The position numbers and the translations under genes are program-made. Shown here in pieces: positions 25,478 through 34,434 of a stretch of DNA of 64,000 nucleotides. The stretch is from Bacteroidota bacterium (GTDB lineage: Bacteria > Bacteroidota > Bacteroidia > B-17B0 > Aurantibacillaceae), in assembly GCA_019638705.1 (NCBI GenBank), contig JAHBTI010000004.1, positions 62,001 to 126,000 on the forward strand, written 5' to 3'. Positions within the stretch are counted from its first letter, which is position 1. Every line of letters starts with the position of its first letter. The notes beneath the pieces are model-generated. The model saw nothing but the letters and a program-made list of their open reading frames with translations, had not been told where the DNA came from and searched no databases.

Positions 25478-25929
25478 TAAAACTAATCAGCATTACGGCA
25501 GTTTGCTTTTTTATGCAGGCAAATGCCTTTAGCATAAATTTGGATTATGTAAGAGCAAATTACGACAAGGCATTTGCCGATAAAAAACTGTGCAGCCAAA
25601 TGATTGAAGATTTGAAAAAAGAAAACAGTACACCTTTGTTCTTGGCTTATTTGGGCGGATTGCAAACCATTTGGGCAAATCACGTTTTTAGTCCTGCAAG
25701 TAAACTTAATACATTTAACGATGGAAAGAAAAATATAGAAAAAGCGGTTTCGGCAGACCCGAATAATGCAGAAATAAGGTTTATACGTTTGTCCGTTCAA
25801 AAAAATGCGCCGTCTTTTTTGGGCTATAATGCAATGATAAAAACAGATAAAAATTTCTTGAAAACACACCGAAAAAAAATTAACTCTGATGAGGTACAAC
25901 AAAAAATCGATAAACTTTTAGACGTGTAG
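25474..25929 (+). CDS. Exported hypothetical protein in the carotenoid operon
   Basis: A 151-residue protein from the ATG at 25474, which overlaps the crtB stop (ATGA) and is preferred to a TTG 6 bp upstream. It begins with a signal peptide (MIKLISITAVCFFMQANAFS). The mature part has helical, TPR-like stretches (LAYLGGLQTIWANHVF, GKKNIEKAVSADPNNAEIRF). I recognise no function. Translational coupling between crtB and crtZ suggests a role linked to carotenoids, possibly in the envelope; this is inference only. Confidence 0.75.
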   Translation: MIKLISITAVCFFMQANAFSINLDYVRANYDKAFADKKLCSQMIEDLKKENSTPLFLAYLGGLQTIWANHVFSPASKLNTFNDGKKNIEKAVSADPNNAEIRFIRLSVQKNAPSFLGYNAMIKTDKNFLKTHRKKINSDEVQQKIDKLLDV

Positions 25930-25932
25930 AAA

Positions 25933-26394
25933 ATGGTAAACGCATTGATAGTAATAACGGTATTTATAGCAATGGAAGCTGTTACTTGGCTTATCCATAA
26001 ATATGTGATGCACGGTTTTCTGTGGTTTCTGCACAAAGACCACCACGACCACAGTAATGAAGGTAAATTAGAAAAAAACGATTGGTTCTTTGTAATATTT
26101 GCCTTGCCAACCATAGCATTGATGTATTTAGGAGCTTTGAAAAATTTCAACTATTTGTTTTTTATCGGTTTGGGCATTATGCTTTATGGCATGGCGTATT
26201 TTTTTGTACACGACATATTCATTCATCAACGGCTGAAAGTTTTTACGCAAACCCAAAGCCCTTATTTTTTAGCACTTCGCAGAGCACACAAACAACATCA
26301 TAAGCATACAGGAAAAGAAGAGGGTGAATGTTTTGGTTTTTTGTATGTGCCTTTTAAATATTTTAAAATGTATTTTAATTCGGCTAAAAAATGA
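25933..26394 (+). CDS. crtZ: Beta-carotene hydroxylase (CrtZ type)
   Basis: A 153-residue membrane di-iron hydroxylase of the fatty-acid-hydroxylase superfamily. The histidine boxes HKYVMH, HKDHHDH, HDIFIHQR and HKQHHKHTGKEEGE are all present. About four transmembrane helices. It hydroxylates the beta-ionone rings of beta-carotene to give zeaxanthin. Its stop overlaps the cyclase start (ATGA). Length is normal for CrtZ. Confidence 0.93.
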   Translation: MVNALIVITVFIAMEAVTWLIHKYVMHGFLWFLHKDHHDHSNEGKLEKNDWFFVIFALPTIALMYLGALKNFNYLFFIGLGIMLYGMAYFFVHDIFIHQRLKVFTQTQSPYFLALRRAHKQHHKHTGKEEGECFGFLYVPFKYFKMYFNSAKK

Positions 26395-27092
26395 TGGCAT
26401 ATACCTATTCATTAATCTTATTCTTCACGGTTATCATTTGTTTTATTGCATCTTTTGACAGAAGAATTAAATTTAATAATCACTTTGGAGCATTTTTAAT
26501 GGCTGCAATTGTAGTTGCCATTCTTTTTATTGCTTGGGATGTGTGGTTTACGGCAAAAGGCGTTTGGTGGTTTAATACAGATTATACGCTGGGAATAGTG
26601 ATAGCAGGATTGCCAATCGAAGAATGGTTGTTTTTTATTTGTATTCCGTTTTCCTGTGTGTTTACCTATTTCTGTTTCGATAAATTTTTTAAATTGGATT
26701 GGCTGTCGGGTTTAAATAATCTAATTGTATTTTTTAGTGTGATTGTTTGCTCGCTTATTGCCTTGCTTCACCACGATAAAATTTATACCCTGGTTACGGC
26801 GGTTGCCACAAGTGTTACTTTAATTTATCTGCATTTCATTGTTCGGGCAAATTGGATTGGCAAAGCATCTTTGGTGTATGCTGTATTGATGTTAGGTTTT
26901 TTTCCGGTAAATGGTGTTTTGACCGGGAGTTTTATTGAAAACCCGATAGTGAATTATAATCCCAATGATTTTTTAGGCATAAGAATGGGCACGATACCGC
27001 TGGAAGATGCCGTGTATGGCTACACGCAGTTTCTTTTGGTGCTTTATTTTTTTAAATTATTTCAACGCAAATATCAATCCGTATTTGAATGA
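26391..27092 (+). CDS. Lycopene cyclase (CrtYc-CrtYd fusion type)
   Basis: A 233-residue membrane protein with about seven helices and two lycopene-cyclase domains. GIVIAGLPIEEWLFFICIPF is the first-domain signature, and the second half repeats it as MGTIPLEDAVYGYTQFLLVL. In Actinobacteria the two halves are separate CrtYc and CrtYd proteins; Bacteroidota have them fused, as here. It cyclises lycopene to beta-carotene. Two in-frame ATGs (26391, 26394) are possible; the first gives the ATGA overlap with crtZ. Confidence 0.9.
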   Translation: MMAYTYSLILFFTVIICFIASFDRRIKFNNHFGAFLMAAIVVAILFIAWDVWFTAKGVWWFNTDYTLGIVIAGLPIEEWLFFICIPFSCVFTYFCFDKFFKLDWLSGLNNLIVFFSVIVCSLIALLHHDKIYTLVTAVATSVTLIYLHFIVRANWIGKASLVYAVLMLGFFPVNGVLTGSFIENPIVNYNPNDFLGIRMGTIPLEDAVYGYTQFLLVLYFFKLFQRKYQSVFE

Positions 27093-28393
27093 AAACGAAA
27101 CTTTCTGTTTTTTGGTTTCGCAGAGATTTGCGACTGGAAGATAATGTTGGTTTGTATCAGGCATTGTCTGCTGATTTTCCTGTTTTTCCTGTTTTTATTT
27201 TTGATAAAGATATTTTAAATCAATTGGGCGATAAAAAAGACCGAAGGGTAGATTACATTCATCAGGCACTTTCGGCTATCAATTTAGAACTCAAAAAATA
27301 CTATGCAACACTAAATACTTTTTTCGGAAAACCTTTGGAAATTTTCAAACAACTTTCAGAACAATACGATATTCAATCGGTGTACTGTAACCGAGATTAC
27401 GAGCCGAAAGCCATTGAACGAGATACAGAAATTCATCATTTTTTTAAAGCACAAAACATTTCTTTTAAAGCATTTAAAGACCAAGTGATTTTTGATAAAA
27501 ACGAGGTTGTGAAAAATGACGGCACACCTTACACGGTTTATACGCCCTATCTCAAAAAATGGAAAGAACTACTGACTGAAAAACACTACAAAGTTTATAA
27601 ACTTGATTTTAAAAAACTGTATCAACAATCTTTTTCAGAAATACTTTCGTTGGAAGAAAATGGATTTAAGAAAACGGATATTCATTTTGAAACCCCAACA
27701 TTAGATGCATCAATTATTAATGAATACGATAAATACAGAGATTATCCGGCTTTGCAACGCACCACACAGTTGGGAATTGCTTTGCGATTTGGAACGATTA
27801 GCATTCGCCAATGCGTGGCTTTTGCATTAAACCACAATCAAACTTGGCTGAATGAATTGATTTGGCGGGAATTTTTTATGCAAATCTTGTATCATTTTCC
27901 TAAGGTAGTTCATCATTCTTTTAAAGCTAAATACGATTTTATTCTTTGGCGAAACGATGAACAGGAATTTGAGTTGTGGTGCGAAGGAAAAACCGGCTAC
28001 CCGATTGTAGATGCAGGAATGCGACAACTGAACAAAACAGGCTATATGCACAACCGTGTTCGGATGATTGTTGCGAGTTTTTTGTGCAAACATCTATTGA
28101 TAGATTGGCGTTGGGGCGAAGCGTATTTTGCCCAAAAACTGAATGATTATGATTTGTCTGCCAACAACGGAAACTGGCAGTGGGCAGCAGGTTGCGGTTG
28201 CGATGCCGCTCCTTATTTCAGAGTGTTTAATCCGGTACTGCAAACCGAAAAATTTGATAAAAACTTAGCATACATCAAAAAGTGGCTTCCTGAATTTGGA
28301 ACGGAAAGTTATCCAAAACCTATCGTAGAACACAACTTTGCAAGAAACAGAGCCTTGCGTGTTTATGGCGAAGCATTAAAAGATAAATTATGA
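27089..28393 (+). CDS. Cryptochrome/DNA photolyase family protein
   Basis: A 434-residue photolyase-family protein. The N-terminal Rossmann-like antenna domain starts LSVFWFRRDLRLEDNVGLYQA. The C-terminal FAD-binding domain has LNELIWREFFMQILYHFP, KTGYPIVDAGMRQLNKTGYMHNRVRM and DYDLSANNGNWQWAAGCGCDAAPYFRVFNP, which are class I CPD photolyase signatures. It repairs UV-induced pyrimidine dimers with blue light; a sensory cryptochrome role cannot be excluded. It overlaps the cyclase gene by 4 bp, so light-damage repair is coupled to pigment synthesis. Confidence 0.92.
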   Translation: MKTKLSVFWFRRDLRLEDNVGLYQALSADFPVFPVFIFDKDILNQLGDKKDRRVDYIHQALSAINLELKKYYATLNTFFGKPLEIFKQLSEQYDIQSVYCNRDYEPKAIERDTEIHHFFKAQNISFKAFKDQVIFDKNEVVKNDGTPYTVYTPYLKKWKELLTEKHYKVYKLDFKKLYQQSFSEILSLEENGFKKTDIHFETPTLDASIINEYDKYRDYPALQRTTQLGIALRFGTISIRQCVAFALNHNQTWLNELIWREFFMQILYHFPKVVHHSFKAKYDFILWRNDEQEFELWCEGKTGYPIVDAGMRQLNKTGYMHNRVRMIVASFLCKHLLIDWRWGEAYFAQKLNDYDLSANNGNWQWAAGCGCDAAPYFRVFNPVLQTEKFDKNLAYIKKWLPEFGTESYPKPIVEHNFARNRALRVYGEALKDKL

Positions 28394-29016
28394 TTCATTA
28401 CAATAAAAAGGCAATATCTGAAATGGAAAAACTAAAGCGAACTGCTTTTGTTAATTCATTAAGTGGGTTTAAAAGTTTAAACCTTATTGCAACCCAAAAC
28501 AATAACGGAATAACCAATTTGGCAATTTTTAATTCGGTTGTTCATATTGGTGCAAATCCTGCATTGATGGGATTTGTTGTTCGACCGGATTCTGTAGAAA
28601 GACACACATTAGCAAATATTCGCAAGAGTGGTTTTTATACAATTAATCATGTCAGTAATAAGTTTTATGAAAAGGCACATCAAACATCAGCAAGGTATAG
28701 AGATGAAATTTCTGAGTTTGATGCGGTAGGATTAACACCAATTTATAAGAATAACTTTTTTGCTCCCTTTGTAGAAGAATCAAACATACAAATAGGGTTG
28801 AAACTTAAAGAAATTGTTTCAATAAAAATTAATCAAACCTATTTGGTAATTGGTGAAATTGCAGATGTTTATTTTACCGAAACTTGTTTGATGAAAGCCG
28901 GCAATTTAGATTTAGAATTAGCTGAAACAATATGTGGAACTGCACTTAATGGCTATCACAAAACAAAGCTCATAAAAAGATTAAACTACGCAAAACCAAA
29001 ATTTATTTTTGATTAA
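28390..29016 (+). CDS. Flavin reductase-like protein (FMN-binding split barrel)
   Basis: A 208-residue protein of the flavin reductase/FMN-binding split-barrel family. GFKSLNLIATQNNNGITNLAIFNSVVHIGANPALMGFVV is the N-terminal barrel, with VERHTLANIRKSGFYTINHV after it. Last gene of the carotenoid-photolyase operon, overlapping the photolyase by 4 bp. It may supply reduced flavin or act on an unknown substrate. The operon ends in a short gap before a convergent gene. Confidence 0.82.
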   Translation: MIHYNKKAISEMEKLKRTAFVNSLSGFKSLNLIATQNNNGITNLAIFNSVVHIGANPALMGFVVRPDSVERHTLANIRKSGFYTINHVSNKFYEKAHQTSARYRDEISEFDAVGLTPIYKNNFFAPFVEESNIQIGLKLKEIVSIKINQTYLVIGEIADVYFTETCLMKAGNLDLELAETICGTALNGYHKTKLIKRLNYAKPKFIFD

Positions 29017-29075
29017 AAAGTCTCATTTCTACAGCAGAGCTAATCTTGCAGTCAGTTTATGTAAAAAAGCAAACA

Positions 29076-30494
29076 TTATTCTTTAACAAACTTCTTTACC
29101 GCATTCCCCACTTTTATAAAATAAATTCCGCTACTCAAATGACTAACGTCTATTTGAGAGTTTTGAGTTTTTAATGTTGAATTTTTAAGACTGTTGCCAA
29201 ACACGTCCGTAATTTTCACTTCTACCTCTTTATTAAAAGTTAAAAACTCAATAGTTAAAATTTCATTTGTCGGGTTCGGGTAAACTCTAAACTTTAAACT
29301 TTCAACCTCAAACTCATTAATCCCAACATCAGTTACATTAAATGCCTGTGTGGCATCTAAAATAAACACACCGTTTTGCATATCCTGTGCTATAATAATG
29401 CCGCTTGGTAAATAAGGGTACGCACCCCAGTTACCGCGATAGTCGTTTCCGCCGTAATCGTTTTCACTAAATGCGCCCCCTTGCGGATAAGTGTCAAAAT
29501 AACCCACAACGCCCACATGGTTTGGATTTGAAATATTGTAGATATACAAACCATCTTGATAGCAAGACACCACCGCAAACGAATTTCCGATGATGTACGG
29601 ATTATGCAGCGTGGTTTTTTCGTGCAGTGTAAACGTTGCTACAGGCTGTATGTTCCAAAAATTTTCAACGTTTACCCAGTGCATGGGAAGCCCCGCCGGA
29701 CTTTCATCGCAAAACATCAAATACTTTCCGTTTTGGGTTAAATAACTGGAGTGATTATAACCTCCCGACAAATAATTTATGTAAGAACCCAAAGGCGTAA
29801 ATGCATGGGTATTGGCTTCTAATCTAAACACACACAAACCTTTCCAGCCGCAGGAAGCATAAATGGTATCATTGCGCACATACATATCGTGAACATAATC
29901 TACCAAGTTGGTAGAAATATCTTGGTCAAGCGTTCTTAACAATTGCGGTGCTTCGGGATTTGCCAAGCTGAAAACCGCCATTGGCGCAAAACTTCCTGCT
30001 GTTCCCGCATCGTTAAAATAAATGCCGCCTATGTACATTTTATCTTTGTCAATCCAAATGGTGTGTGCTTTTTCAAAATACGTTGTGCCGTTGTGAATGA
30101 TGTGAACGCTGTCGGGCAAATAGTGCATATCCACAATTTGAAAGGTGTTCGGAAACGCATCGTCGCTCACAATGTAGCAGTAATGTCCGTAGGTTTTCAT
30201 TTCGCGCCAGGTGCAGCCTGATTTTCCTTGCACAAACGCGCACACGCTCGGCGAACCGGGCACAGTAACATCAATAAAATAGGTGCCGTTGCTTGTGCCT
30301 GAAATGACGTATTCTTTATTTTTGTTTTGCTGATACCAACCCCAGCAGCCCGAATACCGCCGCCCGTCAATGCCTGTGTCCACCAAGTTGGGTGTAATGT
30401 GCCCAAGCAAATCAATGTTGAAACGTTCGTAATTTGTTTGCGCGTTGGCAAAAACAAAACATACAACAAACAGTAAGAGTAATTTTTTTTTCAT
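29076..30494 (-). CDS. Choice-of-anchor B family, T9SS-secreted protein
   Basis: A 472-residue secreted protein. The start is set at the ATG at 30494, giving the signal peptide MKKKLLLLFVVCFVFANAQ; an upstream in-frame ATG would add 15 residues before it. The middle matches the choice-of-anchor B type (LVIP-repeat-like beta-propeller), with GWYQQNKNKEYVISGTSNGTYFIDVT, HDMYVRNDTIYASCG and VGVVGYFDTYP. The C-terminus is a type A T9SS sorting domain: FRVYPNPTNEILTI, ITDVFGNSL and SSGIYFIKVGNAVKKFVKE. Located at the cell surface or released. The extended start overlaps the promoter region and is less likely. Confidence 0.88.
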   Translation of the reverse strand: MKKKLLLLFVVCFVFANAQTNYERFNIDLLGHITPNLVDTGIDGRRYSGCWGWYQQNKNKEYVISGTSNGTYFIDVTVPGSPSVCAFVQGKSGCTWREMKTYGHYCYIVSDDAFPNTFQIVDMHYLPDSVHIIHNGTTYFEKAHTIWIDKDKMYIGGIYFNDAGTAGSFAPMAVFSLANPEAPQLLRTLDQDISTNLVDYVHDMYVRNDTIYASCGWKGLCVFRLEANTHAFTPLGSYINYLSGGYNHSSYLTQNGKYLMFCDESPAGLPMHWVNVENFWNIQPVATFTLHEKTTLHNPYIIGNSFAVVSCYQDGLYIYNISNPNHVGVVGYFDTYPQGGAFSENDYGGNDYRGNWGAYPYLPSGIIIAQDMQNGVFILDATQAFNVTDVGINEFEVESLKFRVYPNPTNEILTIEFLTFNKEVEVKITDVFGNSLKNSTLKTQNSQIDVSHLSSGIYFIKVGNAVKKFVKE

Positions 30495-30575
30495 TTGAAT
30501 AAACTGTGCTGTTGCAAAAGTAAAAAACAGTTCACACAAAAAGCGTATGAAAAATTTTGCCTGTTAAGCAGTATT

Positions 30576-30914
30576 TTACAAATTCCTGTCCATTCTCTTA
30601 TAAAACCTCAACAAAATAATGATGAAAACAACAGAGAGAACAACATTTGCATAAAACATTGCACCTGTTTGCCGAATGCTTAAATAAAAAATGGTTTTGG
30701 CAAAAAACACAAGCAAATACAGTTGTACGCCCCAGCGTTTAAAATACCACAAACCCACACAGGCAATAAAATGAGCCGCCACCAAAATACCGTAAACCGC
30801 AGGCATCAGTTCTCCCAATTTTTTTATAGAGGGCGAAAACACTTGCGGAAACGTAAATACCACCGATACATAACCGATAATACAAATGACAGATATGATG
30901 AGAGGGCGTTTCAA
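30576..30914 (-). CDS. Small integral membrane protein, unknown
   Basis: A 112-residue protein with four predicted transmembrane helices (IISVICIIGYVSVVFTF, LMPAVYGILVAAHFIACVGLWYF, YLLVFFAKTIFYLSI and VVLSVVFIIILLRFY). No family recognised. It lies 8 bp after the ABC permease gene on the same strand, so it is probably cotranscribed. Confidence 0.65.
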   Translation of the reverse strand: MKRPLIISVICIIGYVSVVFTFPQVFSPSIKKLGELMPAVYGILVAAHFIACVGLWYFKRWGVQLYLLVFFAKTIFYLSIRQTGAMFYANVVLSVVFIIILLRFYKRMDRNL

Positions 30915-30922
30915 TTTTCAAA

Positions 30923-32170
30923 TCAATTACTGCGTATAGCTTCCACAGGGTCAAGTTGAGATGCGCTGTATGCAGGAACAAATCCGCTGATGACACCAAT
31001 TAAACCTGAAACCGTGAAACCAAGAATAATATTTGTGCTGCTTAAATTAATATCCATGTTAATCAGGTTTTTTCCGAAGAAGGTAATAAAGTAAGTAAGC
31101 AACAAACCAAAGAAACCGCCAATTAAACTTAACAACACACTTTCGCTCAAAAACTGAAAAAGAATAAACAAATTTTTTGCGCCCAAACTTTTTTGAATAC
31201 CGATTAAATTTGTGCGTTCTCTTACCGAAACAAACATAATATTGGCAATGCCAAAACCGCCCACCAAAATAGAAAATCCGCCGATAACCCAGCCTGCCGC
31301 GCCAATTACACCAAACAAATCGTCTAACCGTTCACTGATTAAGGTGGTTTCATTCAGCGCAAAATTATGTTCTGCTTTTGGTTTTAGCCGCCTGATGCTG
31401 CGCATAATGCCAATCAGTTCATCTTTCATTTCATCGTTAGATACATTGGCTTTTGCTTTTACAAAAATAGTGGGCGATGTGCCTTCGGCCCGTGTATCCA
31501 TTAAATAACGGGCAAACGCAAAAGGAATTAACACCTGTGTATCGTAACTCATGCCAATCATGCTTTCGCCCTCTTTTTTTATTACACCAATTACCTGTGC
31601 TTTGTGTCCCGCAATTTTAATTTCTTTTCCAATGGCATTTTCATTTGGAAATAAACCTTGCGCAATTTCTGCACCAAGCAAGGCTACACGGTAACCCGCA
31701 TCGGTTTCTTTGCGTGAAAAATATCTTCCCTCGTTCAGTTCAAAACTTTTTATTTTGTATGTGTCGTATGAAACGCCTGCCACCAAAGCATTTTGAACGC
31801 TGTTGGATTTATACTGCACCGTTTTTCGCTTTTCGGCTCTAAACGCAACGGCTTCGGCACTTTTGCAGCGTTTTTGAATTTCAGGCATTTCATAATACTG
31901 CGGTTTTGGGCGGTTCATGTATTTCCACCAGGGGTATTCGCCGGGGTCTTCAGACACCCAGGGCCATTTTTGAATATACACCACATTGCTGCCTAAGGAT
32001 TGCAAACTGTCGCGAATGTTATTTTCCAAACTGTCCACAATGGTAAATACAAGAATAATGGCAAAAATGCCGATTGTAATTCCCAACAAACTCAAAAAAG
32101 AGCGCAATTTGTTTGACACTAACGATTGCCATGCAAACACAAAACTTTCTTTGAGCAGGATAAAAAGCAT
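30923..32170 (-). CDS. MacB-like ABC transporter permease
   Basis: A 415-residue permease: one N-terminal transmembrane helix (FLSLLGITIGIFAIILVFTIV), a large periplasmic MacB_PCD domain (about 45-270), and a C-terminal FtsX domain with three helices (about 285-410). The end reads VSGFVPAYSASQLDPVEAIRSN, the usual MacB/FtsX terminus. Such permeases use a MacB-type ATPase for mechanotransmission or lipoprotein/peptide efflux. The ATPase gene is not adjacent. Confidence 0.9.
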   Translation of the reverse strand: MLFILLKESFVFAWQSLVSNKLRSFLSLLGITIGIFAIILVFTIVDSLENNIRDSLQSLGSNVVYIQKWPWVSEDPGEYPWWKYMNRPKPQYYEMPEIQKRCKSAEAVAFRAEKRKTVQYKSNSVQNALVAGVSYDTYKIKSFELNEGRYFSRKETDAGYRVALLGAEIAQGLFPNENAIGKEIKIAGHKAQVIGVIKKEGESMIGMSYDTQVLIPFAFARYLMDTRAEGTSPTIFVKAKANVSNDEMKDELIGIMRSIRRLKPKAEHNFALNETTLISERLDDLFGVIGAAGWVIGGFSILVGGFGIANIMFVSVRERTNLIGIQKSLGAKNLFILFQFLSESVLLSLIGGFFGLLLTYFITFFGKNLINMDINLSSTNIILGFTVSGLIGVISGFVPAYSASQLDPVEAIRSN

Positions 32171-32196
32171 GATTTAAAAGTACGCATTTAGTTTTT

Positions 32197-32243
32197 AGTC
32201 GTAAGAAATTAGTCGTAAGTCTTGGACTAAATTTCTTACGACT
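32197..32243. repeat. Hairpin of AGTCGTAAG-type repeat
   Basis: AGTCGTAAGAAATTAGTC pairs with GACTAAATTTCTTACGACT (one extra T) around a 9-nt loop. It overlaps the stop of the 72-residue gene. A related stretch with CTTATGACTTATATCTTACG lies at 55,515-55,540. It may act as a terminator between the small gene and the permease. Confidence 0.6.
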
Positions 32244-32454
32244 TGTTTTTCAAAAATTCCTCGTGGCGTTTGCGCTGCCGCTTGCGTATTAAATAAATTA
32301 CTGCCGACATAATGAAGAAAAGAAAAAAGAACAGCGCGCTGTCGTTATCTTTTGTAAGTAAAAAATACACCACGCAGCACACGCTGAGTAGTGCGCCAAC
32401 AAGCCAAAGGCGTTCTAAAAAAACAAAGGTGCGTAATTGAAAATCAGGTTTCAT
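32236..32454 (-). CDS. Small membrane protein, unknown
   Basis: A 72-residue protein with two transmembrane helices (LWLVGALLSVCCVVYFLL and SALFFFLFFIMSAVIYLI) and a basic C-terminal tail RKRQRKRHEEFLKNKS. It lies 23 bp after lptC on the same strand. The stop codon is part of a hairpin repeat. No known family. Confidence 0.6.
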   Translation of the reverse strand: MKPDFQLRTFVFLERLWLVGALLSVCCVVYFLLTKDNDSALFFFLFFIMSAVIYLIRKRQRKRHEEFLKNKS

Positions 32455-32477
32455 ATATGTAATATTTATTTTTTAAA

Positions 32478-33029
32478 TTAATTGTTAAGGCGAAACGTGC
32501 CTGTTACTTTTTTGAGTTCGTATTGTGTAAAATCTTGATTGCTTTCCATACCATGTCCTGTAATAACTTCGGTGGCGGTGGTAATTTTTACGGGTGCGTC
32601 GGTATAAATGCGTTGCGTATTTTCATTCCAGATTAATTTTTCGGTTTCTAATTTTGTACCCTCTTTGTTTACTACTTCTACGGCATAACGCGCTTCCATA
32701 CGTTTGGAAACATCGTAACGCACACCGTAATTGGCACGCAGCGTAGCCGACACTTTTTCGTCTTCGTCAAAAAAAGTAACAAACACGCCTTTTGGCATTA
32801 CGGTAAACGGTTCGGTTACGTTTTTGTCAAACATCAGCATACGGTTTGCTTTAAGCATAATTTTAAGTTGCGCACTGTCGGTGTAAAGCAGGGTAACGCT
32901 GTCGCCAATTTGCGAGGGACGAACTTTGTTGTCGGGCAACGCCATAACATCGTTCATGGTGTTGGTGCAAGATGAAAGCGCGAGTAAAAATGAAATTATG
33001 CAAGCATATTTAAGCATGCTTTTAATCAT
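32478..33029 (-). CDS. lptC: LPS export ABC transporter periplasmic protein LptC
   Basis: A 183-residue protein. The N-terminus is a lipoprotein-type signal (MIKSMLKYACIISFLLALSS then C), as is common for Bacteroidota LptC, instead of a membrane anchor. The body shows the LptC/OstA beta-jellyroll pattern with RMEARYAVEVVNKEGTKLET, WNENTQRIYTDAPVKI and ITGHGMESNQDFTQYEL. It passes lipopolysaccharide from LptBFG to LptA. It overlaps the outer-membrane protein gene upstream by 8 bp. Confidence 0.9.
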   Translation of the reverse strand: MIKSMLKYACIISFLLALSSCTNTMNDVMALPDNKVRPSQIGDSVTLLYTDSAQLKIMLKANRMLMFDKNVTEPFTVMPKGVFVTFFDEDEKVSATLRANYGVRYDVSKRMEARYAVEVVNKEGTKLETEKLIWNENTQRIYTDAPVKITTATEVITGHGMESNQDFTQYELKKVTGTFRLNN

Positions 33030-34434
33030 ATCTGAATTTTTGAAACCAGCGGTCAGAAAAAGTAAAGCCGAAATGTATGCGCCAAAAATTTTCTTTCAGC
33101 AAACTTTGACTTCCAAAACCTGTTTGTCCGTATTGCGCACTTACGTTTACCATTGACGAAACTCTGCCAACGCCCACAGGAATACCTATTCCAACCGAAA
33201 TGGCAGCCGTAGGAATAACAGAATTTCTCACGTTAATATAACCGCTTTGATACGAAACGCCGGCGCGGTAATTTATGCGTTTTAAAAAAGCATTGCTTCC
33301 GCTTGCAAATTTTTCGGGAACAAAATTTCCGCCCAAAGCCACGCGGTATGAATTTTTAAAATCGTTTTCAAAATTCGGGTACTGAAAATTTTGCCAATCG
33401 GTAATTGCAAAATCAGCCACAATGTTTATGCGTTCGCCTTTTTTAAAACCTATGCCAAATCCCTGTTCCAATGGTAATTTTAATTTTCCTGCCGCGCTGT
33501 TAATAAACAAAACCGTGTCTGTTGGTACTGATTGCCCCGAAATATAATTAAACGCGAGGTAAGAATAATTCGCTTTCAGCTCGTTATTCAACGCCATAAA
33601 AAATCCGAATGTGAATTTTATTTTTTCGCGCAAAACTCTTTTCCCAATGCTGTCAATGGTTATTGCCGTTTGTGCACCAAAATTTCCGGTAAAATCCCGC
33701 ACGTTAATGGCTCTGTCGGTAAACGTATTGTTGTATAAACTTGCGTAAGGATAAATGACATCTGTTGTGTTTTCAATGTTCCCGAAAATATAATTGGCAT
33801 TTGCACCAATTGAGAAATCACTCAACATTTTGCTGAAAAACTCGCCTGTTTTATAACCTGCTCGCGACAAGGTTTTCAGCGTATCGTGTATGTACAAATG
33901 TTTTCTTCGGTAAGTGGTTAAACGTTTATTGAAAGGCATAATGCCGTAACCGAGAAAAACTTTGTTCATTCCGCCTGTGCCGCTGTATTTGTTAAGCACC
34001 GTGCCAATGTTTTCTATGTCAGAACTGTTTTGCGTATCGTAACCCACGCTGCTGTACGGCTGAATACCAAAACACGCGCCACCGTTGCTGCCCACAGGAA
34101 AACCAAGCGAGCCGTAAGAAAAATTAGTGCCCCATTTTTTTAAGGAAGTGTTATTGCCCGAAAATTTGGAATGGTTAAATGTTCCGCCAACTTCCAACGA
34201 TGTGAGTTTGATTAATGAATACGCCGCAGGATTGCCCGCGTTAATAAAAATGGGCATTGTTGAATCGGGTTTTAAGGCAATGTGTGCGCCGCCCATACCC
34301 ATATTGTGCGCAAAAGTTGTGTTGTTTAATTCTCCAAAACCGTAACGTGAATACGGAGAGAATGTGTTGTTTTGACTGACACCCGCAAGAGAAAAAAGAA
34401 CGAAAAAAGAGAGTGTATAAAATTTATTTTTCAA
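33022..34434 (-). CDS. Outer-membrane beta-barrel protein, unknown
   Basis: A 470-residue protein with a signal peptide (MKNKFYTLSFFVLFSLAGVSQ) followed by NNTFSPYSRYGFGELN, a pattern often seen at the start of Bacteroidota outer-membrane porin-like proteins. The rest alternates amphipathic strands and ends in an aromatic RWFQKFRYD region. It is probably an outer-membrane barrel; the solute or role is unknown. It lies between coaX and lptC with overlaps on both sides, a gene order seen in related genomes. Confidence 0.75.
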   Translation of the reverse strand: MKNKFYTLSFFVLFSLAGVSQNNTFSPYSRYGFGELNNTTFAHNMGMGGAHIALKPDSTMPIFINAGNPAAYSLIKLTSLEVGGTFNHSKFSGNNTSLKKWGTNFSYGSLGFPVGSNGGACFGIQPYSSVGYDTQNSSDIENIGTVLNKYSGTGGMNKVFLGYGIMPFNKRLTTYRRKHLYIHDTLKTLSRAGYKTGEFFSKMLSDFSIGANANYIFGNIENTTDVIYPYASLYNNTFTDRAINVRDFTGNFGAQTAITIDSIGKRVLREKIKFTFGFFMALNNELKANYSYLAFNYISGQSVPTDTVLFINSAAGKLKLPLEQGFGIGFKKGERINIVADFAITDWQNFQYPNFENDFKNSYRVALGGNFVPEKFASGSNAFLKRINYRAGVSYQSGYINVRNSVIPTAAISVGIGIPVGVGRVSSMVNVSAQYGQTGFGSQSLLKENFWRIHFGFTFSDRWFQKFRYD

